Made by a program: the position numbers and the translations under genes. The notes under the pieces are model-generated. The model was not told the DNA's origin and ran no database searches. It saw only the letters and a program-made list of their open reading frames with translations. 64,000 bases of DNA from Mycteria americana (taxonomy: Eukaryota; Chordata; Aves; Ciconiiformes; Ciconiidae). The stretch covers positions 109,251,756 through 109,315,755 of the forward strand of contig NC_134366.1 in NCBI RefSeq assembly GCF_035582795.1. The letters are read 5' to 3'. Below are positions 1 through 13,601 of this stretch, piece after piece. Positions within the stretch are counted from its first letter, which is position 1. Each line of letters begins with the position of its first letter.

Positions 1-206
1 TTACAAAGATACCCTCTGGTGACGAGGTCTAGACAGGGAGAAGGTCCATCTAGCTTCTAACCTAACCACGGTTGAGGTTAGAAACGTTGGGAAGTATCTG
101 GCTTTGCAAATACGTTTCTTTCTTTCTGGCTTTGAAGTGGACTGCGGCATTTTGCCAGCAGCTTTTGCTCTCACTAACGCATCCCTTTGTCTGCGGCTGC
201 CTGCAG

Positions 207-3200
207 TCTTCAGGATCCTGGTGTCTCAGATCCTGGACCGGACGGAGCCCGTCCTCTACTCCAGCATGTCCTCCGAGATCATCACTGTCTTTCAGTATTA
301 CAACTATTTTGCCAGCCACAGTGTTAATGACCTTGGAAGCTATTTGCTGCAGCTTGCAAAAGAAGGTAGGTATACAAATTCTGGTGGCTAACGGGGGAGT
401 ATATCAGTGTCCTGAGCTCAGCACAAAACAGTTCAGCCTTGAGGCTGATTTTACAAAAGAACAGGGGAAAGGAGACAAGGAAGTACCTCGGATACTAAGT
501 CTGAACGCACTTGAACAGTTGTACATATCAAGGAAAAGGAGCTGATGCAGATACACCCTCAGTAATTTCTATTTCCATATTTGAAAGGGAAAAAAATGTG
601 TTGAAAGTGTTAGCTTTTAGGAAATGGCTGATGGTGGTGGGCTGGGCCCAAGGTCTGGGAAGTTTTCTGTGCCCACAGCTTGGATGACGTTCCGGTCTTT
701 CACCATCCTTTATGGAGAGACCTTCTGAAGTGCTGAGATCTTCTCAGGAGCCAAGGGATCACAGCACCTCAGTGTTTGGCAGGGTCTGCCACCAAGGGCT
801 AAAGAGAGAAGCAGATGCTCCACAGACCCTAGCAATCCCTAGCAAGCCAAGTTTTCTTCTCTATTTGAGAGGGAGTTTGAGGAACCTTGCCTAGTTTTCA
901 TTTTTATTTGGGCATACTGGGGAGCTTTTGCTCAAAAACCTGGAAGGAAAAAGGCATTCCAGCCCACCTCAGAAACACATTAGCCCTTGCTCTTGATGGC
1001 AGACATCAATCTGCCTAGGAAAAGCTCTCACAAAAATGCCCTGGAAGGCAATACACTGACGATATTGGGTTTCACTTGTCATAGGGAGGATTTACATCTT
1101 CCAGCAGAAAGTGAAGTTTTGACAGGTAGGCCCTTAACTCTGGGTAGGCGTAAGTGCCGCAGTGTCCCAACTAGCCCATCTACTCATCTCCTTTGGTAGA
1201 ACATCTGAGAAGCTGGCTCAACTTAAAGCCCAGACAATTCCCCATGCAGACACACCACAATATGGATCCATTGCAATTGCTCAAATGGGGGTTTTTCATG
1301 TCCTTTGTGTGTATAGTAAAAATTGAAGATTGCTAGCAGAGAAAGGAGCAATCTGAAATATCGAGAGAATAAAATAAGTAACAAGGACCTTCCTCTTGCA
1401 CTTCTAGCCTCTGTGGTTCAGGTGCTGCAGTCAGTGAAAGATGGAAAACTGCAGCAAAATGTGGCCAAAATAAACTCCAATAACCTTCCACCACAGCAAG
1501 AAGTTCTGAGAGCTTTGGCTTTACTTCTCAGTGAAAATAAAAATGAAGTCAGTGAGACTGTGGCATCACTTCTGACAGCTACCGCAGAAAACAGGCACTT
1601 CAGAGAGAAGGTAAGTGGCAGAAAATCACCTATTGCATAAGAGACCTCTATCATCATGACATTTTTTTCTGCCTGTGTGTCTCGAATGTCTACATGTATA
1701 AAATAATTGCTCCAAGCTTGATTTAAACTGATCCAGAGGGATTTCCTGTCTAATTTTTCTGCAAATATCCAGGTCTGTTTGTGTCGTTTTGCCAGTCTGC
1801 TTCTACCTGTCATTACACTAAACGGGTACTAACCAAAACTCTGCAAATACTGAGTGCTGTGCTCCCCAGCTATCTTCCACACTTCAGCATTTCTGCTGGC
1901 CTGTCTCAGGCTTGGCTGCAGTCCAAGGCTTCAAGGCAACAGTCCCCAGCATCATCAACGCGCAAAGACGTAGGTCTGAGATTTTTATTTTTTTCCCAAA
2001 GGAGGCTAGCACCTACGGGACCTCCCACCATCTCTGGAGGGGATGGACTGCCTTGGGCGAACACAGCTCAGCTGTGAGATCTAAGATTGGATCTCAGATC
2101 CAGATCAATCACAGATACCAAAGGCAAGAAGCAGGGCCAGATTAAACACAGAAATTAAAGAGAAGGGAGAAGAGGAATAAGAAGAAATTAGGGTTTGGTT
2201 TCTACCCTCTCATGGCAGACCTTTCCCTTCTATCCTTCTTGTTCCCTGTCAGGAGAGAGTGAAAGAAAAGGCAGCTGGCAGAGGAAGAGTGGAGGAAGGC
2301 AGGCAGAGGGAGGAGGAAAAAGGAGCTCACTCTTTTCTGTTCTTCTCTGTCGCTCCAGTCCCCTCTTTGCTCGCCCTATCGCTTCACCTTCCATTTTTGC
2401 AGCCTCTTGGTATCTCATACCATCCTTCCCCCTCCCCAGCTTCACGGAGGCAGCATCTCAGGGGAAACATAAGCTCCCCCTGGAACAGGTGTGTGTGGCT
2501 GACGCCTGGTTCACTGCCTGCAGGAAGCACCACAGGGTGCCTTGGATGAGGGCATTATGCAGCCTTACGCTGCAGATGACTTCGTTGCGCAGCCGACTGC
2601 CGCTGAGATTTGCTGCTCACATTGCTTTTGTTTGCTCATTAATAGCTACTGATTTCCCGGACCAAGCAGTAAACGGGCTAGCAGCTCACGCTAACCTTGT
2701 AGTAGTTCTTTGCAGTCCCTCTGGGGTCCATCCCAGCCTGTTCATTACTATCCCCACATTAGAGAGACCATCTCAAGGGTCAGCCCTTGCGCTATTTAGA
2801 CTCTAAGCCCCATTTAAAGCTCTTTGGCGATTTATGCAGAAAGGCCTTCAAGGGTGCCGGATTGTGCTTCTCACTTTAACGTGAACTTTTCCTCACCAAA
2901 AGCTGGCCTGAGACTACAGAGTCCCGCTGAGCTCTAACTCGTGGCCTGCCCTGGATCTGCAGTAGGGAATTATCCCAGCACATTACCCGTAGCAGGGGCT
3001 GTGCCTCGCTGTCCCATGCGCTCACTGTCAGGGAGGCAGACTGCAATCCCTCTCTCTTTAGTAGGGTAGCAATGCCTCCACACCCACCCTTCTGCTCCAC
3101 ACAGGCACAGACATTTTCATTGCTACTCTTCTTTATCTGTTTTCAGGCCTTGATTTATTACTGTGAAGCACTAACCCAGCCCAACCTCCAGCTGCAGAAA

Positions 3201-6200
3201 GCAGCTTGCTTGGCTCTAAGATACCTCAAGGTAAGAGGCAAGGAATTCAGTTGTGGCACTTGGCTTTACTTTAAAGAAAGGACATCTGAGAGGTACAAAC
3301 AACAAAATAGAAATTGCAATTGCAGCAGCAGCAGTGCTTTTGTTTTGCATTGCTGCACTGCATCCTTTTACAGATACTGTGCTGTTTGGGAATGGTTTAG
3401 AAGCTTCGTTTCAAAAACAGCCAGGCTCTGCCACGATGACAAAGTTTACCTTTTCCTCCCCTGAGGGGCATTACACCTCTGCTGCCTGCAGGGCACAGTG
3501 GGGTTTTTGATCTCTCAGGAAAAGGCAGACGAGGAACCAGTGGTTGGAACTGGCACTAGACACATTTAACTTGAGCAGTGTGGCTCCGATGCATCTTCAA
3601 CAGTAAGAATGGCAATCGCTGGGGAAAAAAAACCTATTGAGGGAAAGGACCTCCGTCATTTGGGACCTTCAAATAAAAAGCTGAAGCCTTTCTGGCAGAT
3701 ATTATTTCAAGGATGGGAATGCTCCAACTGATAGGTGACTGTGGACGAGCTAACCCAATGGCAGTCTCATCCACATCAAACCACGCTGGCTGCACCAGGT
3801 CCCGCTCTGCATCTGTGTTGCTGTGGCCCCATCGCTCACGTCAGTGTTCGAGCTGTAGTCACCAGTACGTAGCCACTGCAGACTTGCCCCAAGTCAAGCA
3901 CAAGCAACCACGTTCGAGACGGGGTGGTGAGGTTTAATGGCTGCAGTAGCTAAGCCCTGATTCAGAGCACTGTAGACCAGACCTGTGCCCTTCAGAGTGA
4001 CAAGGCTCATACAAATCCTGGCTCTGTGGCTCAGAGCATCTTCCATGTGTCACAGCGGGGCAGTACCTGCCCTTCCTTTCACTCATCTCTCTTATCGTAT
4101 TGAATAGCCTGCCAGAGACACTCTGACAGCTGCTCTCCCCAAAGGCCTGGCATTTTTGTAGCAGAGACGAGGATTATTCCTTGCTTTCTTCCCAAAATAG
4201 GAGAGGCAAGGCAAAAATGTGGAAGTGTTGGTGAGTGCAGGTGTCAGTGAGGAGCCGGCAGTGAAGTGACTGGGCTGGCCAGCCAACGTGCCCCTGTAGA
4301 CACAGTTCGGCTGGCGAGAACAGCCTTCTCGCACCTACCAGGTTGGACACACTCAGTGTGAAACTCCTTCCCTTGCCGCCTGTCTCCTGTTCTTCTCCCT
4401 GCCGTACCCCTGCCTTGGCAGGCTTGTGACCTTGTCCCATGGCCCATCACCCAGCCTACGGTCAGAAGTGGCAGACGTAGCTCGTCAGCCAGATTTATGC
4501 ATGTAGCACATAGGGTAGGAAAATTAGGAAGGGTCCATGCCGAGAGCAGAAAATATGCCTTCTCCTAGATGCCCCCCCACTCAGAGAAACCCCATTCCCC
4601 GTGTCCCCACCAAGTGCAGTAGGTGGGGAGTAGGAAGGGCAATGCAGAGGAGGGTCACTGTTTCCACGCAAGGCTGTGAAATAAAACCGTGGTGTACTGT
4701 GCGGTGCTAATGCGGTTCTTTCTGCACTTCCCAGGCTGCTGAGAGCATTAAAATGCTGGTCACGCTCTGCCAGTCTGACAACGAAGAGATCAGAAAAGTG
4801 GCGTCCGAAACCCTGCTCTCACTTGGTGAGTTGCCTGTTTCAGAGCAGTATTTAATTTTATTTTTTAATAGAGCAGCATGTAAGACACCTGAGTTATACA
4901 AATGTGAGACTCTTAACTGAAACAAAACTTTATACCTAGAGACTCAAACACTCTAGAAAATATATATTCTTAAAAATCATTCATTTTGAAAATGATGAAA
5001 ATGGACCAAAGAGAAACTGAATTGTGTGAGTCTGGAGGGGGAAGTAGAAAAGGAAAAATAGCAAAGGAGAAGTTGACAAACAGAAATAATTCATAATGAA
5101 TTTGAATGCCAAGCAGGCTTGAGGAGGCAGGACTGGCACACGGCCTGCTGCGTATCATACGCCCTCCTCTTGGGGATCCCCTCCTAGCACCCCTGTAGTG
5201 CCATTATCACACTCTCGAGTGCCATTAGCACTGCCAAGTGTTCACTGAACCTAAATCATCTTTATATGCTTATTTGGACAGACCCTGGCCTGCAAGTCCC
5301 CCTTCACACAGTACCTCAGGCACCTTGCATTGACCTTTGTTTATCCTTGAGACAAGACAGACCCTGTTCCTTAGCCTGTAATCGGGCTGCGTAGCAGCGC
5401 GTGACTGCAAGTGTGGTTGCACGGTTTCAGGGCCCCAATACTCCAATGGCCCAGAAAAACTGTATTTATCTGGCCTTTAGGCTAAGCATGCATTTCCACT
5501 CCATGGGTGTGTGTCCGTCTGTAATTGTAGTTAGGCAAACTCTTCAAACGTACTCTCTTTCATTCACTGGTTCAGCAGGAATTCGCTCTGCTGCTGGATG
5601 TGTTAGTGCTCAGGTTACAAAACAACTAGCCCAGGGACACTTTTGAAAATGCTGGGAGATTGTACTGCCAATCTTCTAGATGACATACATAGAACATTTT
5701 CATTCCTAATGGTCAATTCAACACACTAGGCTCAATGCTATCTTCAGATGCGTATATACGGTGACAGTACCTAAGAGAAAAGGGCTTGAGAGGCACAAAT
5801 AGCTAAATTTAGCAAACATACTGCTTCCTCTTTTTCAGCGGTATATAAGTAAAGATGTGGCTACACTCACTTCTTTAAAGTGCCAGGAAGTGAGAAGTGG
5901 GTAAACTTTATATGGTCCAGAGGAGAAGTGGATAAACATCATCTGCCTTGAGTCTATCAATCAGAGCTGCAGCTGAGACCTTGACAAGCACCATAGGTCA
6001 TTTAGTAAGACAAGTGTACTCATACTGTCATCTAATCATACAAGCCACGTCTGCTTCTGTTTTGCTCTAGATAAAACAAGCAAACTACAAGAGAAAATTT
6101 AAAAAATAATGTGAACATTCACAGCATGCTTAATTTTTCCAAGTAATTTCTGAATTTGCCTTCAAGAACATAAGAAATTTTAAGAAGGGAAAGAAGTTAC

Positions 6201-6399
6201 CACCAGATCAGTACTTTCTAACAGCAGAGAATCCAGTATTTTAAATGTTGTAGGGCAATGATATAATACGTTATTATGCTTTAACATTTTGCCTTCAGGT
6301 GAAGATGGGAGACTGGCATACGAACAGCTGGACAAATTTCCCCGGGAATTTGTTAAAGTTGGAAGCCGCCGTGGAACTGAAGCTGCCACAGCTTTTTAG
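207..6399 (+). CDS. RIPOR2: RIPOR2, last six coding exons (5' part lies outside the window)
   Basis: Coding exons are 207-365, 1408-1610, 3147-3230, 4735-4825 and 6299-6399, and every junction is GT-AG and in phase; that is five exons, so any further exon lies left of the window. Peptide landmarks are [87 protein letters not shown] and the C-terminus [12 protein letters not shown] before TAG at 6397-6399. The leucine-rich helical pairs fit the armadillo/HEAT-like C-terminal domain of the RIPOR (FAM65) family. RIPOR2 is known to bind and restrain RhoA, and acts in leukocyte and muscle cell polarity and in hair-cell stereocilia. Introns here hold only short purine-rich and simple stretches and no recognisable gene. 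Only the C-terminal part can be judged; nothing in it looks broken. Confidence 0.93.
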
Positions 6400-7930
6400 A
6401 TGGAAAAGAACCCGCCTGCATTTAGCAGTCATTAAAGTAGGATGGAGCTGCACTTCAGTGTGGGGAGCAGAAGGAATTCTGTGAGAAAGTCCCAAAATGT
6501 AGCAATTTACAGACTTCTTAAGGAAAAGCAAAATCTAAAATCCAGCTTAAGAGTTCCTATTGGCTCCTCTTTGCAGCTCATGATGGAACAGTTGGATGCT
6601 GAGGAACAATACTTCTTTGACTGGTTTGTGACAAATAACGTAATTGCAGTTATTCAGCCTCAACAAACTTCTGTGAGTTTTTAGAATTTGGCATCTTCAT
6701 GTATCTTATTATTATGTTTACTTCCTTGAAGTTGTCATGAAAGCTTGAGACGTGCGATACTGTATCTAACAAGGACAAGTAGGAGGCCAGCTGAGCAGGA
6801 CTGCAAAGAAGCTTTCTCTTCAAGCCCAAGCTAAGCATCTCCTGCCATGCAGTGACCCCAGCAACACTCCAGTGGCAGGGAACACCACTCGGCTTTCTCA
6901 GTTTTGTCTCAGTAATAAAATATAGAGCAAGTTTCTTCAAGTTTTGCCTCCAGAAACAGCATGATGTAAACCCTGGGAGGTCTTACTTTGGTGACTCATT
7001 CTAAATGCCTCTGCTAGTCTTTTATTTCCTTTCTCTTGCCCTCCAGCAATGAACCATCATTAATCCAGAGATTTGAGGGGGATCAAACAATCACGTAGGT
7101 TTCCGAAAACTAAATGAAAAGGTAAAACGCATTTATTTATTCCGAGAAGAAGGAGTGAATACAGGTAATTGTGCGAGTCTCCAAAGCCATTTGGTCCTGT
7201 AAGTTGCAGGCAGGATTGGATTTCATACACTCTAATTAGTGGATCATAGCTTCTATAGAGTGATTTCAATATAAAGAACTAGAGCAAACTAAAGCAGACC
7301 TCGGAGGCAGGAATAAACAGAGGGTGAAGTGAATGCATTCCCCCCTCACTGCAAGGATGAAAGACAGCGAGCGCTTCAAGCTGTTGATTACGAGCCTTAA
7401 GTTAACAGAAGAGGTGAATAGAATTTAACAGAAGAGTGTTCTTGTACTGTGTTCATTATGCATGAAATGCTATTTAGATGTCAATTAAAGTATCCAAATT
7501 TGCATAGATTACATAGAAAAGATTGCAAACAATTCACATCAAAAGGAAGCCTCATGCGCCAAACACATTGGCAGGCAGGGGTCGTTTTGTTTTGGGTTTT
7601 TTTTTACTGTGAATGTTACAACAATGTACATATCTGTATATTTATAAATATATATATTCTTCCTTTAATTAAAAAAGTACATTTTGTACAGTTCAAAATG
7701 CTTATTTGTTTACTGAAGGATATAGACTCTTTTGCAGAAGGTGAAATAACCATGTTACAGTTTTTATACCATGCCTATCCCATCAGCTGAATTCTTCCAG
7801 GGTGTCCTTTTGTACTGACTTCTGCTTTTTTTTTTTTAATCTTTTTTTTTTTTGCTTTTAGTTTTGTGTCATTTGTACTCACCATATGCCCTATCACATT
7901 TAAGTTATAATAAAGATTATTTTTTAATTA
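6400..7930 (+). other. RIPOR2: RIPOR2 3' untranslated region
   Basis: From the RIPOR2 stop the DNA stays AT-rich with no exon-like signal until a canonical poly(A) signal at 7909-7914. T-rich runs at about 7827-7858 lie just before it. The extent is inferred from that signal alone; a longer or shorter transcript cannot be excluded. Confidence 0.6.
7909..7914 (+). terminator. RIPOR2: Poly(A) signal AATAAA, RIPOR2
   Basis: AATAAA sits 1.5 kb after the RIPOR2 stop codon and is the first good signal on this strand. Confidence 0.55.
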
Positions 7931-9041
7931 CTAAGCACATCAGTCCATATGTATAGTCACTCTTTCCAGCAGCAGCCTCTCCACTGTGAGGCTCATACAA
8001 CCTTCAAACATCATGCAGGTCAGCTCCCAGTACCGTAAGTGGCTCAGTAAGAGCCACCTACTTGCAGCTGGATTTGGGGCAAACCATGAGGGAGTTCTTT
8101 AATCATATTAAGGGAATATTTGTCTTCTTTTCAAGCCTAGTCACCAGGACAAGACTTGATGGCAATCTCAAAAAGGTTTAGCTAAATTATATGAAGTCAT
8201 CTGCGAGATTTCTTACAGTGTAAAAATTTGTTTCATACCATATCAACTTTAAGACTTAGAAGAACTTTATTTTAATATCTTACAAAACCATCTAAATTAG
8301 AGCAAATGAACAATACAAGTAGCAAGGACTACTGCCTGAGGGTGGACAGAGAACTGCAACTTCTTTTGCAGGGGGAGAAATGGTGCAATATTAGCTTGTG
8401 TTTTAATATGCACAACTTGCATTTTCATCTTTCTGCTGGCCAAGGCAGGGGGGGTAAGTGGCAAGCTATTTTAGTAATTGAAATAAACACAAACCACAAA
8501 AGTAGGAAAAGTAGAGAAGGGATGAAACTATAGCGAAAGCCACTGCTCTTTAGTTGTACCTCTGTGAGGTGAACCAAAGCACATTTTTAAAAAGCCAGTT
8601 TTAAAATAAAATGTTATTTTGGAAGGGGAGGACTGTGCCCCCTCAGCGTTCATTCTCCAGTTGCTTCAATGTGTGTGTGCAGGCCCTTGCTCCCACCCCA
8701 GAGCATCAGGAAGAGGCATACACTATTTAAAAAGATGAGAGTATTCTTATATTGCTGTATCTGTCAAAAGCTCCTACCTGTAGTACATACTATCTGTCAA
8801 AAGCTTGCTTGTAGCTTGCGTATTGCAGCACAGAACACAATTTTGTTAAAGCAAAAGCTATGATGTCATTGGATTGTAGGTGCTACATTCTGAACTGTCG
8901 CTTAGGAACGAGTGAGAGTTTACTTTCAAGCAAGCACTGGTACCCTACTTTGGTAGCTACTCCTAAAGTTCAGAGCAAACTAGCTTTGTGTATCATTCAA
9001 GATACTTATCAAGAAAGGCTCCACAAGGACTAGGAGAAAAT
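7931..9041. other. Intergenic DNA between RIPOR2 and ARMH2
   Basis: Nothing recognised. The short open frames here lack splice signals or familiar motifs. The ARMH2 promoter or a 5' UTR exon could lie here, but no CpG island is visible. Confidence 0.5.
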
Positions 9042-12000
9042 ATGCTGAAGAGGCTCCAGGACTGTTACCAAACTTTCACCGATTACTTCTTCCCTTCTGT
9101 GAAGACAGACTCGTCTCAGAAGACACTCCTTTTCCTCTTACAAACATTCAGGCTTATGGCACAGACCTGAGGAACACAGAACTGCCTACCGAGCAGAGAG
9201 CCAAAGCTGCGGCAAGCATAGGGCTACTCACATATACAGGTACCACATCACATGGGGCTTATATCTACTTATAGCTATCCAAAACCAGAAGGCAAATGAA
9301 AAGGAACAAACCATGTATTCGTCTCATAACTTACACGTTTTTATGCTTGCAGAGCTGACAACATTGCCCTTTCCTACCACGTTAATGCAAGAGCTCTCCT
9401 TTGTGGAGTAGGAAAAACCAGGCGCGTAGAGGTAGATGTAACAAGACAGATGCTTACCAACTAGCAAAGAAGGAACCAGCAGGCAGTGATTCTTAGGGCT
9501 GCAGCAGGGTGACTGGAACAAATCTAAAGGTCTAGGCCACCCCTGAAAAACTGTGTTAGGGAAAAGTTCCTGTAGCAAAATAACTCAGCAGCGGTGGATA
9601 CTGAAGAGAGAGGGATTTCGCCAGGAAAAGTACACTCAGGAAAAGGGTTTGCCTGGTGGTTTTGTTGGTGGCTTATTGTTACCTCATGCTTTTCATGAAC
9701 TACAGTGGTTTTCACCACCCCACCATGCTATTATCTCTCTGCGTTCTGCCTGGTGGATATAAACCCACAGTGCCTCTATACTACTCTAGCCACAGCAGCA
9801 GCTTAAGTTAGGCTGCCCAGACTTTCACACTGCTATGGGTAAGACTCCTCCTGTACCCCACATACCTTCAGAAAAGGTATCTACTATAGCTTTACCTTAT
9901 GCCGCAGTCTGTTTATTATTGATTATTGCTGACTTTAAGCATTCAAAACTAGGAGTCAATACCACTGCCAGACTATGTATCTTAAGTATGGACCCCTGCT
10001 TTGCTGATTTGCAATGGAACTATCCTGGTGACGGGATCCACAGCACCCCCCTTCAAATTGCTGCAGTATCCCCAAGGGTATGATAGAGCTGTCGTCATAC
10101 CCAAGGGTTTGACCTTGAACATGGCTGATCACATTTCGTTACAAGGAGTTGTTGGCAGATCAACAAAGCAGCAGCAAATTAGTTTCTCAGAACACCATTA
10201 TCATTCACTGAACTACTTTGTGTTATTACAAGAATTGCAAGATAAATTAACAATACACAATAAACATTTCCTGCTGAAGAAAATGTTGATGAAGACAATG
10301 CACTTCAGTCTCAAGAACAACAGAGCACTGGAAACCCACAGCCTTGGCAGATTTGCAGATCTTCTGCTCAAAATCTCAAATCCAGTTCTGAAAAGAAAAC
10401 AATCTCAGATGGCCCTTAAGGAAAAGTAAATGAATATGCAGTGTGCTTCCTTGCAAAAACTGATGACCAACTTCATTACTTACGCACAGGTTGCAAAATA
10501 AGCTGCAACACATGACAATGCTGTATTGCTTACATGGGCACCTCCAATGCCAAACACCAAGTGATTTCAGTTGCCCAGCGAAGTAGTTGTGGTATAATTC
10601 ACTTCTCCTCCACACATTGTCTTAAATTCAATGGGTGTTTAGTTTAGTGTATTCAATTTGTTGAATACAAAAAATACACTAAAATTGGTATTTTTGCTAA
10701 ACTAATTACAAGTTCTTCCTCACACAAACCATCTACCCTCCCGACAGTTTGCTTGCCTCTGCTAGTCTCTGGCAAGCTGTTCCTTCTTGAAAAATCTGAC
10801 ACCTGCAAATGGCCCATCTCCCAACACTTTACATATCTGAAATTCTGTCCTGTTCGGACACACGCATTTTATGGGAGAAGTGCTAGGACACAGGAGATGC
10901 ATCGCACTTCTGAGCGGCCTTCGGATACTTTAGTGGAAGACGAGATTGTGGCCATAGCCTCTGCAATGAAAAGGAGTCAGCACACCAGTCAAGCTGGTGC
11001 ACAAAAGCATTCATGACTTCTTGGAAATAATCACATTCTGCAGTTAGGTTCCAGAACTGATAATTTTATTCTGCTAGACAGAATGTTCTCTGTAATTTTG
11101 CTGGATATGAAATTTCTTTGTCTTTAGTGATGTTGATTTTCAGCTGTTACATAGCTATGTTTCAGTGGTAAATGAGTTTCCCTATATACTTCCTATAACA
11201 AAAATAAAAGGTCAGATGGTTGTAAGAACTAATTACAAGTCTCTAATTTCTACACATTTGACAAGCCTTTCACACATGCATACAAAGTTCCTATACTTAC
11301 CACATAAGATAGTTCTACTGCATCCATGTTTTAAAAAATATCCAGGAGTTTTCAGAATAAATGAAACTTGACCCTTTTAGAACACTTTTGAACAGCAATT
11401 AATGCAGCATCACAAAACTTCTGACACTTTCATACATTAGTATTTCTGATATAATAAACATAGGGAGATTATTTGACTGAAGTCCAATACATCCATGTCA
11501 GACACAGCATGTTTATTCCTTTGCCATAACTCGGCTCTCTCACCTGGTCTTCTCCTGCAGCATGTTTTTTCAAGAGTTTATACAGTGAACTATCTCTCTG
11601 CTAATGAATTAAAGTTAACAAAACCATCATAGCCTTGAAGACTTCTGGTGCAAGCGTATGTACTACTAAGTGGCCCACGTCTTTTTGATGTAAACAGTTC
11701 TATTACAGGTGGGCCAAATGCTGCAATACATGCATCAGCCTACATGAAGAACTTGCATGATTTATTTTGTACACAATCCATTTTAACAGAAGTAAGGATT
11801 CAACTACTCAAGGGACTATCTTGTCTTTTTTATTTAAATAAAATCAATCAAGAAAAAGCACAAGATTTAAATCTAATAAGCATTGTTCTTGCCCATCTCA
11901 ATGAAAATAAGGAAGAGCCAGATGCACATAATGCATGCAAATTCTGGATTTGTTACACTCTGGCAGTTCTTTTTTCTAAGAACAGCAGCTGTATTACAGC

Positions 12001-12202
12001 AGTTCACAGAGGAGGTGAGATGGTGGAAAAGTTGCACTTGCTGTCTCAGCTGGATTGGTCTGCCTGGCCAGCAATTGTGCAACAGTGCTTTCTTCCCTTC
12101 TACAGTCTCTGCAAATGCAAAATATTCCTGCGGTTTAAAAACAAAGCCACCTCTGAAAAATTGCTGTTAACTATGAATGACAAACTAAATTGCACTGCAT
12201 AA
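9042..12202 (+). CDS. ARMH2: ARMH2-like gene (armadillo-like helical domain), exon 1 frame-disrupted
   Basis: Exon 2 is 11709-12202. It encodes GGPNAAIHASAYMKNL, then LLKGLSCLFYLNKINQEKAQ, KFWICYTLAVLFSKNSSCI and LDWSAWPAIVQQCF, an all-helical domain. Its acceptor (TTACAG before 11709) is in phase with a donor at 9240 (ACAG|GTACCA). The exon before that donor reads LRNTELPTEQRAKAAASIGL then LTYTG, so the join gives TYTGGPNAA. The only start in register is ATG 9042 (MLKRLQDCYQTFTDYFFPSV), but that frame ends at TGA 9168-9170. The LRNTELP frame is open from 8984 and has no ATG. One lost base between about 9126 and 9167 explains both; restored length would be about 230 aa. Position and strand match ARMH2 between GMNN and RIPOR2. 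Function of the family is unknown. Either an assembly error or a decaying gene is possible. Confidence 0.72.
9240..11708 (+). other. ARMH2: ARMH2 intron
   Basis: About 2.5 kb of AT-rich DNA. It holds a 142-codon open frame at 10001-10429 and an 87-codon one at 10753-11016, neither with recognisable protein features or in-phase splice sites that I could justify. Confidence 0.55.
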
Positions 12203-13590
12203 AGACTATTATAACAAGTTAAATTTTGTGTTTCCTTATTTACTGTTGTTGAAGAACTACTTTGACATGAAAATTGCTTAGAATCCGAGATAGGAGAGAT
12301 TTAAGTCACTTGACAGTATTATCTATTTCTTTTGAACAGAAAAATCAAGGTCACTCTACAAAGCAGTTTATCCAGCATCCAGTTGTTTGTTTTTTCTTAA
12401 ACACAGCATCAGTGCAAGTTAAAGGACACACCTTTGTCACCATTTCTGCACTGTGATGGAAAGGATTATGTCTAAGCATGCTCCAGAGCACAAATTGGAA
12501 GGTGTAATCTTTCATTTACAAAGTTCCCAGGAAAATATGATGCCTCACCTTGTGGTTATCAGATTCAAGGTGAAACAGAAGCCAGAAGGCATACTACTTC
12601 CTACAATGGTTCTGACATTCCCTGAATGTCACAACTGACATCTATTAACTTACTGACACCCACAGGGAGAGACAAAGATGTGGAAGGAATTTAAAGGTGC
12701 CAATCTGATAGCTCCACAGATGTGTTCACACATATCCTGAAGCACCCATTTTGGCAAGGCCTGATATATCCATAAACCAGAATCCCTCTGATGATCTCTG
12801 CCTCCTGAAAGCCACTAAACTTTAAGCTCTTCACAAGATATTGCAATGGCCACCATCTTTTAAAGCCTGTCCTTGGAAGACCTTGTTACTTACAGAGCAA
12901 CAGCTGAGTTCACTCAGGACTGGAAAACCCCTTCTACCTCAGTGCTTTCAACTGCAAGCATTTCCCCCCATATGGACACCAGATAAGGTACTCTGTTTTA
13001 AAAGAGTGCTTTTTATTTCTGTAAACCCTTCAAAACATTACTATCTTGGTAAAATGGTGCCTCATCTCTTGGTAAATATCAGAAGAGCAGTACTTTGAAA
13101 GCAGACACAGAGTTTCTTTTCAGAATAGCTCTGAAGCATAGCCTGCTTTGTCTCCATCTAATTTTCAGTACAGCTGCTATTAGAAGCAAGAACACACCAT
13201 CTTTTCTTTATAAGCCAATAAATGTATTTCTAAAAGACTGTCTAATACTTTCCACTTAAGCTCTCATCTATACCTCTTGGAAAAAGCTCCCTTAGACAGA
13301 GGCAATTGTTTAAAACACCCTGAAAAGCATAAATCTAACTAAATTTTACATCTTGACTCTTATTACTCATTCTTGACTTTCTGAAGCCTCACCAACAGCA
13401 CACAAGTTTTATTTTGCTTTCCTTATCCACCAAAACCACTCTGTTCTCCAAAATTCTGCAAATCTAAGGCGTTAAAAACTGCCCAGGTACCCCCTAAAAA
13501 GTTTGAAAGCTTCCATCTACAGTAGTCACAATTGACTTAAACCTAGAACTAGCTATTCCCCATTCAAATAAGAGGCTGTTTTCATAAGGC
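12203..13590. other. Spacer between the convergent ARMH2 and GMNN genes
   Basis: The two genes point toward each other, so this holds the ARMH2 3' UTR and possibly an extended GMNN 3' end (a further minus-strand or plus-strand AATAAA-type signal is near 13217). No coding signal or repeat was recognised. Confidence 0.5.
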
Positions 13591-13595
13591 AAAGA

Positions 13596-13601
13596 TTTAT
13601 T
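13596..13601 (-). terminator. GMNN: Poly(A) signal, GMNN
   Basis: TTTATT on the plus strand is AATAAA on the gene strand, 273 bases past the GMNN stop. Bases 13602-13873 are the likely 3' UTR. Confidence 0.55.

Noticed and set aside
10001-10429. 142-codon open frame considered as an ARMH2 exon or separate gene
   Set aside because: No in-phase splice sites to ARMH2 exon 2, no recognisable motif; exon 1 at 9042-9239 fits the junction instead.
10753-11016. 87-codon open frame considered as an ARMH2 5' exon
   Set aside because: It does not supply the phase or residues expected before GGPNAA.
11648-11708. Upstream extension of the ARMH2 last exon from a GTG
   Set aside because: GTG is not a normal start here; 11707-11708 is the acceptor AG, so this is intron.
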